DNA from: Campylobacter sp. W0018
GTDB taxonomy: Bacteria > Campylobacterota > Campylobacteria > Campylobacterales > Campylobacteraceae
DNA: 64,000 bases
Direction: 5' to 3'
Assembly (NCBI GenBank): GCA_020135845.1
Contig: JACHTQ010000003.1
Location: 1 to 64,000 of the forward strand
Made by a program: the position numbers and the translations under genes
In this document: positions 57,120-64,000 of the stretch, in pieces
Layout: each line of letters opens with the position of its first letter
Numbering within the stretch: the stretch's first letter is position 1
The notes under the pieces: model-generated
Database searches by the model: none
What the model was told of the DNA's origin: nothing
The model's input: only the letters and a program-made list of their open reading frames with translations

Positions 57120-57571
57120 AAAAAGCTTATATTTTAATCACTCTCATAGTTTTAATATCTTTTTTAGGATTTTGGCTGAGTTTAAACACTACACTTTTAA
57201 GCTACACGCCAAGATTTATAAGAGATACGTATTATTATTTGCAAGCACAAATACTTATTGATGAAAAACTCGCCAAATATTTATTATATAAAGCCAAATT
57301 AGAAAATAAAGAATGTTTAAATTTCATCACTTTAAACTATCCTAATCCAAATGATAAAATTCAAATCACTTATTATTATCCCATCGCTAAGTGTGAAGAT
57401 TTTAAACTTATATCCATCAATCAAGACGCAAATTTAAGCAAAGATGGGATTATAATCGCTCATATTAGTGCAGCCTTAAATTCTCAAAAAGGAGTTAATG
57501 ATGAAATTTTAATCAATAAAACCTTCATTTTGCACACAAAAGAAAATTTTTGGCTTAAACGCAAAAACTAA
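57116..57571 (+). CDS. Third pseudopilin-like membrane-anchored protein
   Basis: 151 aa with an N-terminal helix (MKKAYILITLIVLISFLGFWLS) that lacks the Glu of true prepilins, followed by a periplasmic domain with a single Cys pair (NKECLNF and AKCEDF). Overlaps the previous gene by 4 bp. Function inferred from its position only. Confidence 0.6.
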   Translation: MKKAYILITLIVLISFLGFWLSLNTTLLSYTPRFIRDTYYYLQAQILIDEKLAKYLLYKAKLENKECLNFITLNYPNPNDKIQITYYYPIAKCEDFKLISINQDANLSKDGIIIAHISAALNSQKGVNDEILINKTFILHTKENFWLKRKN

Positions 57572-57572
57572 A

Positions 57573-58214
57573 TTATATTAGTTTAGACTCTAACTTTTTA
57601 GCCAAAGCAACGCAAGCTTCAATACTTTGTTTTTCACACACAAAAAGATTTTTAAAATCAAAAAGCTTTTTTGCTGTGCTATTTCCGATGCTTATGGCGA
57701 TATCATTTTCATGTAAACTATAATTTTTGAAAAAATTCTCTATACTCAAAGCAGAGGTAAAAATGAATATCGAAGGATGTATTAAAATTTCACTGCTTGA
57801 TTTAAAAACATTCTCATAAACAACAACTTCATCTAAATCAACACTATTATTTTTTAAATCTAAATTTAAACTCGAAGCTATGATTTTTGCTCTTAAATAA
57901 AGACATTTTTTATTTTTTAACTCATCTTTAAATTCTTGAAAAAATTCACTAGCATAGGGTTTTTTAGCAATTTTAATATTTTTAAATCCTAATTTTTGAG
58001 CAAAACAAGCTGTATTCTCACCTATAGTATAAATTTCCATATCCAAATTTAAAGGAATTTTGTTTTTTTGCAGAGCTATTAAGGCATTTTTTGAAGTACA
58101 AATTAAGGCATCATATTGATCTAAATCGAGTTTAATATTAAAAAAAACGATCTCATTTAAGATAAGATTTTTCACCCCCTCAAAAGAAGCTTTATTTAGA
58201 AGATAAATTGGCAC
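57573..58214 (-). CDS. hemD: Uroporphyrinogen-III synthase
   Basis: Closes hydroxymethylbilane to uroporphyrinogen III for heme. About 213 aa with weak conservation, typical of HemD: ALICTSKNALIAL in the first domain, YLRAKI, VVVYENVF linker, IFTSALSIENFF and ISIGNSTAKKL. I place the start at GTG 58214 (VPIYLLNKASF), 6 bp after an AAGGAA site; ATG 58241 would overlap thiE by 50 bp instead of 23. Confidence 0.78.
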   Translation of the reverse strand: MPIYLLNKASFEGVKNLILNEIVFFNIKLDLDQYDALICTSKNALIALQKNKIPLNLDMEIYTIGENTACFAQKLGFKNIKIAKKPYASEFFQEFKDELKNKKCLYLRAKIIASSLNLDLKNNSVDLDEVVVYENVFKSSSEILIHPSIFIFTSALSIENFFKNYSLHENDIAISIGNSTAKKLFDFKNLFVCEKQSIEACVALAKKLESKLI

Positions 58215-58824
58215 AAAAAGTTTCCTTAAGTTTCTTTGCACTCAAACAAGGGTCATTAGTATCCATAATAGCCCTAACAACAGCAATTCCAGCTAAAGCA
58301 ATACCTTTTAATTCAGATATCACCTTTTCATCAATCCCGCCTATAGCCACTACAGGTATAGGGCTTTTTTTGCAAATTTGCTCTAAAATTTCTAAACTTA
58401 TAAGAGAGCTTTCTTTAGTTGGTGTTGTCTTAATCGCACCACAACCTAAATAATCAGCACCTTCTATAAAATCAAGTTGATCTAAGGTTTTTAAACTTAA
58501 ACCTATTATTTTCTTTTCTCCTAAAAGCTCTCTTGCAATCCTAACTTCCAAATCTTCTTGCCCTAAATGCACCCCATCAGCATTTAAAGCTAACGCTATG
58601 TCGATTCTATCGTTAATTAAAAAAGGTATTTCATAAGTTTTGCAAAGCTTTTGCACCTTTTTTCCTAGCTCATAAAATTCACGAGAATTTAGCTCTTTTT
58701 CACGCAATTGAATTATATTAACCCCGCCTTTAATAGCATTTTCAAGTATATTTAAAAATACCTCATCGCTTCTTTTTCCTCTGCTTGCAACAAGATATAA
58801 TTTTAAATCAAGATTATTTTTCAC
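58192..58824 (-). CDS. thiE: Thiamine-phosphate synthase
   Basis: Joins HMP-PP and thiazole phosphate. 210 aa with the full active-site set: QLREKELNSREFYELG, NDRIDIALALNADGVHLGQEDL, TPTKESS and VAIGGIDE. This is the catalytically complete ThiE, in contrast to the diverged homologue at 19296-19913. Adjacent to thiD (11-bp overlap). Confidence 0.93.
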   Translation of the reverse strand: MKNNLDLKLYLVASRGKRSDEVFLNILENAIKGGVNIIQLREKELNSREFYELGKKVQKLCKTYEIPFLINDRIDIALALNADGVHLGQEDLEVRIARELLGEKKIIGLSLKTLDQLDFIEGADYLGCGAIKTTPTKESSLISLEILEQICKKSPIPVVAIGGIDEKVISELKGIALAGIAVVRAIMDTNDPCLSAKKLKETFCANLSSK

Positions 58825-59629
58825 TTAAAAACCTATAAAAATGATTGGTTGGCCCACAACCTTTGCCTAAATTTAAAGAATAATAAATCGCATTTTTAAC
58901 ATATTCTTTTGCTCTGCTTACTGCTTCTAACAAATCATAACCCTTAGCTAAATTACTTGCAATAGCCGAAGAAAGAGTGCAACCCGTTCCATGTGTATTT
59001 TTAGTTTCTATACGCTCACCTTTTAAAATATGGATTTCTTTACCATCAAAGAGTATATCGTTTGCATTATTTTCACTATGTCCGCCTTTAAGTAAAACGG
59101 CTTTAGCACCCAAAGTACATAAATATTTTGCCGCCTCTATCATTTCTTCTTCATTTTTGATTTTAAAACCACAAAGAAATTCCGCTTCTGGTATGTTTGG
59201 GGTGAGTAAATCTGCAAAAGCAACAATCGTCTTTTTAAAAAAATCACAATTTTCTTCGGGCATTAAAGCGTAACCATTTTTAGCAAACATCACAGGATCA
59301 ATAACCAAATTTTGCGGTTTATGAAACTCTAAATTTTTCGCAACACAGCTCATAAGCTCACAACTTCCTATCATTCCTATCTTAGTTGCTTTTGGCACTA
59401 TATCTTCAAAAACAGCCAACATTTGCTCATTCACGCTTGAAGTTGGTATATCATGTACTGAAATAACCCTTGCTGTATTTTCAGCCACAACACTCAAAAT
59501 CACACTCATTCCAAAAAGCTCGTGAGCACTAAAAGTCTTTAAATCTGCTTGAATTCCAGCTCCACCACTACAATCGCTTCCCGCTATTGTCAAAACAGGA
59601 ATCAAATCACTCCCTTTTGCTCTCATCAT
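58814..59629 (-). CDS. thiD: HMP/HMP-phosphate kinase
   Basis: Phosphorylates the thiamine pyrimidine twice. 271 aa ribokinase-fold enzyme: VLTIAGSDCSGGAGIQADLKTF, TPNIPEAEFLCG, VLLKGGH and THGTGCTLSSAIASNLAKG are all diagnostic. It overlaps the DNA glycosylase gene by 4 bp. Confidence 0.94.
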   Translation of the reverse strand: MMRAKGSDLIPVLTIAGSDCSGGAGIQADLKTFSAHELFGMSVILSVVAENTARVISVHDIPTSSVNEQMLAVFEDIVPKATKIGMIGSCELMSCVAKNLEFHKPQNLVIDPVMFAKNGYALMPEENCDFFKKTIVAFADLLTPNIPEAEFLCGFKIKNEEEMIEAAKYLCTLGAKAVLLKGGHSENNANDILFDGKEIHILKGERIETKNTHGTGCTLSSAIASNLAKGYDLLEAVSRAKEYVKNAIYYSLNLGKGCGPTNHFYRFLSEK

Positions 59630-60309
59630 CCCTCCTTTAAAATTTGAATCAATTTTTCACCCTCAAGACTTAATTTTTTACCCTTAAAAGCGAGTTTTCC
59701 AAAAGCAACAATCAAAGCATGAAAAATCTGATAAAGTTCATAAAGCTCATAAGATTTGTTTAAAATTTTACATAAATCTTCTTGTTCATTTTCTATACCA
59801 TTTTGAAAAAATTCCCTTAATTCTTCATAATATTCAAATTCATATCCTAAAAATAAAGCAAGTCTATGAGTGTAACGATCTACAACCAAAATTTCTCTTT
59901 TGCAAAGATAGTTTAAAATACTATCCACACTTTCAAAACCTAAACCTTTAATCTTTAAAAGCCATTCCCTAGAAACATTTTTCTTAAAATTATCCAAATC
60001 ATTGTATTTTTTTAAAATCGCTTCAATTAAATCTTTTAAACGCTTTGCTTTGGTATTGTAAAATCCACTTGGTTTTATAAGCAATGCGAGTTCATTATTT
60101 TCAATTTGGCTAATTTGCTCTAAAGAAGTGATTTGAGAATTTCTAAGATTATTTAAAGCTTTTAAGACATTATTCCAATTTGTATTTTGCGTTAAAATAA
60201 CAGAAATTAATAATTCAACATCGCTTAAGCCCTGATTTTCAAGCCAATCAAATTCTTTAAAATCCAAATTTAAACTCAACAATTTTTTAAAAATTTCTGC
60301 CCCGTTCAT
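59626..60309 (-). CDS. HhH-GPD DNA glycosylase, MagIII-like
   Basis: 227 aa endonuclease III-fold protein. The helix-hairpin-helix reads LLKIKGLGFESVDSIL and the catalytic Asp is in ILVVDRYTHRL. It lacks the C-terminal four-Cys iron-sulfur motif of Nth. PSGFYNTKAKRLKDLIEAI and VSREWLLKIKG match, from memory, the H. pylori 3-methyladenine glycosylase MagIII (HP0602). It probably removes alkylated purines. It overlaps mfd by 4 bp, a DNA-repair pairing. Confidence 0.75.
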   Translation of the reverse strand: MNGAEIFKKLLSLNLDFKEFDWLENQGLSDVELLISVILTQNTNWNNVLKALNNLRNSQITSLEQISQIENNELALLIKPSGFYNTKAKRLKDLIEAILKKYNDLDNFKKNVSREWLLKIKGLGFESVDSILNYLCKREILVVDRYTHRLALFLGYEFEYYEELREFFQNGIENEQEDLCKILNKSYELYELYQIFHALIVAFGKLAFKGKKLSLEGEKLIQILKEG

Positions 60310-63272
60310 ACAATATCCTTTGAGATATTTTGTTTTTCATCTATTTTTCTTAAATATGTTAAAATAGCATCGATAACATCATCATCATCTTTGCTTCTTG
60401 CTTTAATAAATTCTTTTTCGTCCTTAAAATTTACAAATTGAATATTTTGCTCAAAATTACTGATTATTTTAAATTTACCTAAGGCTAAAATTTTAATCAT
60501 CATTAAAGATAGAAATTGCTTAGTATAAACATCAAGCTTACCGAAACGATCTTCAATTTCACCTTCAATTTCATAAATTTCATTGATTTTTTCACATTTG
60601 CTTAAACGACGATAAATTTCAAGTCTAAGGCGATCTTCAGAAATCAATTCTGAATTTAAAAAAGCATTGATATTTAATTTTAAATCAATTTTTTTCTCTT
60701 CAAAAATTTCTTTTTTTGTTAAAGCATTGAGCTCATCCTCTAGCATTTTTAGATAAAGACTAAGTCCTATTTGTTCCATATGCCCACTTTGATCAATTCC
60801 TAATAAATTTCCCCCACCTCTAATCTCAAGATCATGATAAGCCAAAACAGATCCTGCTCCTAAAAAAGAATTGCTTTCTAAAGAGATTAAACGTTTTAAA
60901 GCATCTTGAGTGATATTTTCTTTATTTTCAACTAAAAAATAACAATATCCTTGTTTATTACTCCTTCCAACTCTTCCACGCAATTGGTGCAAATCAGCCA
61001 TTCCAAAACGATCACTTTTTTCTACAATCATAGTATTAGCATTAGCTAAATCAATACCATTTTCAACTATAGAAGTGCTTAAAAGTAAATCATATTCTTT
61101 ATTTTCGAATTTAAGCATTTCCTCTTCTTGCACCTTTGCATCGATTTTAGAATGCAAGACTAAAATTTTTAAATTTTTAAAAAGATCAAGCAAATGTTTT
61201 TTACATTGTTCAATACTTGCTATGTGATTATGGATATAAAAAATTTGCCCTCCACGTCTTAATTCTCTAGAAATAATTTCTTTTAAAAGCGCATCATCAC
61301 TTTCTTTAACAAAAGTTCTCACATCCAGTCTATCTTCTGGTGGAGTTTGCAATACGCTATAAGATTTTATAGAACTTAAAGCCTGATTTAAACTTCTTGG
61401 AATAGGAGTAGCTGACATAGATAAAAGGTGTGAATTTTGGGTTAATTCTTTTAATTTTTCTTTTTGTTTTACTCCAAATTTATGCTCCTCATCAATAATC
61501 ACAAGAGCTAAATTTTTGCACTGTAAATTTAAAAGCGCATGAGTACCAACAACAACGCAAGGTTTTTCTTGATCTAAATATTCTAAAAGTACTTTTTTCT
61601 CTTTAGAATTTGTAAAACGATCAAGCTTAAAAATAGGAATTTCAAAATTTTCAAAACGTTTTTTCAAAGTCTTAAAATGCTGATGCGACAAAAGCGTCGT
61701 TGGTGCAAAGAAAAAAACACTAAATCCGCTTTTAACTACTGGATAAATGGCATTCATGGCAACTTCAGTTTTACCAAAACCCACATCTCCACTTAAAAGC
61801 CTGTCCATAACCTTACCGCTTTGAAAATCTTGTAAAATTTCCTCGCACACTTTAACTTGATCTTCAGTATAAGAAAATCCGGCTTTTGAGGTAAAATATG
61901 CCTGTTGGGCGTAATCAACTTTGATTGGTTTTGGCTTAATCAAGGATCTTTTAGCTGCCATAGCAACAATCTCAGAAGCAATAACTAAAAGTTTAACTTT
62001 TAATTTTTCTTTTAATTTGATAAAAGTGGTTTTTCCTAGACGATCCAAAAGTGGAATAGAACCACTTGTAGCTAAATATTTGTCTATAAGATACAAATTT
62101 TCAACCGGCAAAAGAAGTTTGTCGCTATTTTGATATTCAATAGAAACAAATTCTTTTTTAGCTCCTGCTATGCTGATCATCTCAAGACCTAAAAATTTAC
62201 CCACACCATAATCTTCATGGACAATAAAATCACCTTGTTTTAGCTCGTCTATAATTAAATTTGCTTTGCGTTTGTATTTTTGTTTTTCTTTTTTATTGAG
62301 CGAGATAATCAATTCTTCATGAGTGATTAAATTTAAAATCAACTCGCTTTTTACAAAGTGAATATTTGAAAATTCATCTAATTCTAAAGCTTTAAAAAGA
62401 GCCTCATTTTTTGCCAATACCGTAATCTTTTTATTTTGATGAAAATAAAAAAAATCTTTATTATAAAAACTTTTCAAATCTTTATATTTTTTTGCTTCAG
62501 GTATAATTCTAGCATTGATCTTGCTTAAATCTTTTTGCCATTCCTGTTTATCAAATTTTTTAATACTAACAAAATCAAGCTCTAAATAATCATAAAAATC
62601 ATCTATACACCAAAAACCCAAAGAATTGATATCGTTGATTAAAGTATTGCTTTTAAAATGCTCTAAATTATTTTGAAAATTTTCATAATCTGAATTTGAA
62701 AAATGATTTAAAAATGGACAAATTTCAAAACTCTCATATTCTTTAGGTATCGATTTTTGGGTTTCAAGATCAAATTTTCTAATACTTTCTATTTCTTCAT
62801 CAAATAATAAAATTCTAATTGGAATTTCTTCATTGATACAAAATATATCAATAACCTCTCCTCTAATACTCACCTCGCCTTTATCTTGCACCATATCAAC
62901 AAATTCATATCCTAATTTTAAAAGCTCATCACGAAATTTATCGATTTTAAATGTATCTGTTTTAGATACAACATAATTTTTTAAATGATTTTTAGAGGGA
63001 AGTTTTTTTAAAACAGTCGATAATGGAGAGATTAAAATTTTATCATTGTTTTCTTTGTGATAAGCATTTAAAACTTTACAAATTTCAAAAAGTTCTTTAG
63101 AAAATGCCCTTAAATCATCTCCAAATTCAGCCCTAAAATCTGGCAAAACAAAAGTTTTAAAACCTTGATAAAGAGAAACTTGAGCTAATAAAAAAGCTTC
63201 TTTATCATTTTCACAAAGCACAAGCTGTGGTGCTTTATTTTCTTGCAAGTATTCAAAAAAATTAGCTTGCAT
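60306..63272 (-). CDS. mfd: Transcription-repair coupling factor Mfd
   Basis: 988 aa. UvrB-like N-terminal part, RNA-polymerase-interacting domain (ELKQGDFIVHEDYGVGKFLGLE), superfamily 2 translocase with Walker A SGDVGFGKTEVAMN and IDEEHKFG, SATPIPRSL, QLRGRVGRS, and a C-terminal TRCF domain. It removes stalled RNA polymerase and recruits UvrA. Somewhat short compared with E. coli (1148 aa), as usual in Campylobacter. Confidence 0.95.
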   Translation of the reverse strand: MQANFFEYLQENKAPQLVLCENDKEAFLLAQVSLYQGFKTFVLPDFRAEFGDDLRAFSKELFEICKVLNAYHKENNDKILISPLSTVLKKLPSKNHLKNYVVSKTDTFKIDKFRDELLKLGYEFVDMVQDKGEVSIRGEVIDIFCINEEIPIRILLFDEEIESIRKFDLETQKSIPKEYESFEICPFLNHFSNSDYENFQNNLEHFKSNTLINDINSLGFWCIDDFYDYLELDFVSIKKFDKQEWQKDLSKINARIIPEAKKYKDLKSFYNKDFFYFHQNKKITVLAKNEALFKALELDEFSNIHFVKSELILNLITHEELIISLNKKEKQKYKRKANLIIDELKQGDFIVHEDYGVGKFLGLEMISIAGAKKEFVSIEYQNSDKLLLPVENLYLIDKYLATSGSIPLLDRLGKTTFIKLKEKLKVKLLVIASEIVAMAAKRSLIKPKPIKVDYAQQAYFTSKAGFSYTEDQVKVCEEILQDFQSGKVMDRLLSGDVGFGKTEVAMNAIYPVVKSGFSVFFFAPTTLLSHQHFKTLKKRFENFEIPIFKLDRFTNSKEKKVLLEYLDQEKPCVVVGTHALLNLQCKNLALVIIDEEHKFGVKQKEKLKELTQNSHLLSMSATPIPRSLNQALSSIKSYSVLQTPPEDRLDVRTFVKESDDALLKEIISRELRRGGQIFYIHNHIASIEQCKKHLLDLFKNLKILVLHSKIDAKVQEEEMLKFENKEYDLLLSTSIVENGIDLANANTMIVEKSDRFGMADLHQLRGRVGRSNKQGYCYFLVENKENITQDALKRLISLESNSFLGAGSVLAYHDLEIRGGGNLLGIDQSGHMEQIGLSLYLKMLEDELNALTKKEIFEEKKIDLKLNINAFLNSELISEDRLRLEIYRRLSKCEKINEIYEIEGEIEDRFGKLDVYTKQFLSLMMIKILALGKFKIISNFEQNIQFVNFKDEKEFIKARSKDDDDVIDAILTYLRKIDEKQNISKDIV

Positions 63273-63671
63273 TTATTCTTCTGGTGCGTTTTCTATTAAT
63301 CTAACTGGTTCATCTTGCTTAATCTTACTTACCCCATTAAAGCGACCGCCATTTTCTATAGCTAATTCTTTAATATTAATATCTCCATTAACCATACCGC
63401 CGGTTAAAATTTCCAAACTATTTGCCTCCAAATCACCCTCAAAATAACCATTTACAACAATTTTATCGGCTTTTAATTCGCCTTTTAAATTGCCATTTTT
63501 ACCGATCACTACAATACTTTCAGAGTGTATGACCCCGCTAAGTTCTCCATCTACATGAAGCATTGAGGCAAAATAAAATTTACCTTCTATTCTAGCACCC
63601 GAAGAAATTACTGTTGTTTCTGAGTTTGAGCTAGATGTTGCGCTGTGACTGCCTTTACTAAAGATTGCCAT
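63273..63671 (-). CDS. Bactofilin
   Basis: 132 aa. The centre (GARIEGKFYFASMLHVDGELSG, IVVIGKNGNLKGELKADK, NGYFEGDLEANSLEILTGG, GDINIKELAIENGGRFNG) is a right-handed beta-helix with a bactofilin repeat. It polymerises without nucleotide and, in Helicobacter (CcmA), shapes the cell helix. It overlaps the M23 peptidase by 64 bp. An AGGAG site precedes ATG 63671. Confidence 0.88.
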   Translation of the reverse strand: MAIFSKGSHSATSSSNSETTVISSGARIEGKFYFASMLHVDGELSGVIHSESIVVIGKNGNLKGELKADKIVVNGYFEGDLEANSLEILTGGMVNGDINIKELAIENGGRFNGVSKIKQDEPVRLIENAPEE

Positions 63672-64000
63672 GGAACTCTCCTTTCTTGATTAAAAAAATT
63701 ATTCATATTTTTTCTTTGTAAATTTAAAAAATACAATGGCTCTAAAGTTTTATTGATAAACCGTACCTCATAATGCAAATGCGGCCCAGTTGAAAGTCCA
63801 GTATTTCCGCTATATCCTATCAATTGTCCCTTGGTGACAAATTGCCCTGCTTTAACAATATCTCTGCGCGTCATATGTGCAAAAACAGTTTTAAAACCAA
63901 AATTATGGAGCAAAATGACATTATAACCATATCCATTATCACTATATCCTGCAAATTCAACAACTCCATTAGCTGTAGCGCGTACAGGGGTGCCAATTTC
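63608..64000 (-). CDS. M23 zinc peptidase, 5' end outside window
   Basis: Partial: the frame is open to the window edge at 64000. The visible 130 residues contain the LytM-type M23 fold: GTPVRATANGVVEFAGYSDNGYGYNVIL, HMTRRDIVKAGQFVTKGQLIGYSGNTGLSTGPHLHYEV, with the HxH metal/catalytic motif (HLH). The first zinc ligand motif lies outside the window. It is probably a DD-endopeptidase paired with the bactofilin in cell-shape control, as with Csd1 and CcmA in Helicobacter. Confidence 0.85.
   Translation of the reverse strand, partial: EIGTPVRATANGVVEFAGYSDNGYGYNVILLHNFGFKTVFAHMTRRDIVKAGQFVTKGQLIGYSGNTGLSTGPHLHYEVRFINKTLEPLYFLNLQRKNMNNFFNQERRVPWQSLVKAVTAQHLAQTQKQQ

Overview
The window is a compact, AT-rich epsilonproteobacterial chromosome segment. 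Gene order and protein content place it in the Campylobacter jejuni/coli clade: cmeDEF, a DnaJ-like gene and bpt, pycA, ftsW-murG, the thiSFGH cluster, dapE, mutS2, murC, guaB, gatA, ileS, rdxA, pgsA, rseP, rpsF-ssb-rpsR, lon, fliW, pseudopilin genes, thiE/thiD, mfd, bactofilin and an M23 peptidase. This follows, from memory, the Cj1031-Cj1087 region of C. jejuni NCTC 11168. Several proteins look diverged from that strain, so C. coli or another close relative is possible; the species cannot be fixed by eye. No rRNA, tRNA, CRISPR array or intact insertion sequence was seen.

Layout. 1-5.8 kb: a ferrichrome/hydroxamate-type iron uptake locus (fused FhuB permease, FhuD, FhuC, divergent TonB-dependent FhuA). 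5.8-10.9 kb: the CmeDEF RND efflux operon. 10.9-16.3 kb: a DnaJ-like protein, the Bpt leucyl-transferase, the biotin carboxylase subunit PycA, then FtsW and MurG. 16.3-25.2 kb: a minus-strand run with a CynX-type transporter, a periplasmic beta-propeller protein, an AraC regulator, thiamine thiazole synthesis (thiE2/tenI-thiH-G-F-S), DapE, a LysE exporter and a sirtuin. 25.2-28.9 kb: a BcgI-like (type IIB) restriction-modification locus with two specificity ORFs separated by a G10 tract, which looks phase-variable. 28.9-41.5 kb: housekeeping minus-strand genes, including small xseB and a 40-aa membrane protein. 41.5-45.7 kb: cinA, a frameshifted nitroreductase, rdxA, pgsA and rseP. 45.7-48.8 kb: a decayed VirK/YbjX gene followed by an accessory sugar isomerase-like/MFS pair. 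49.0-50.2 kb: rpsF-ssb-rpsR behind a candidate S6:S18 leader.

50.2-52.45 kb is an insertion between the convergent rpsR and lon genes. It reads as a relic of a plasmid or integrative conjugative element: the frameshifted C-terminus of a TraY/DotA-like conjugation protein, an intact orphan membrane protein, a frameshifted ribbon-helix-helix-type protein and the last 64 residues of a ParA ATPase. After it come lon, bamD, fliW (behind a good sigma-54 -24/-12 match), three pseudopilin-like genes and the overlapping run hemD-thiE-thiD-magIII-like-mfd-bactofilin-M23 peptidase, which runs off the window end.

The most notable items are the contingency-type specificity locus, where a +1 slip of the G tract would fuse two specificity ORFs into a three-TRD protein, and the plasmid relic. 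Smaller points are a carbon-nitrogen hydrolase fold protein lacking two of its three catalytic residues, and a large hairpin where proC lies in the reference strain.
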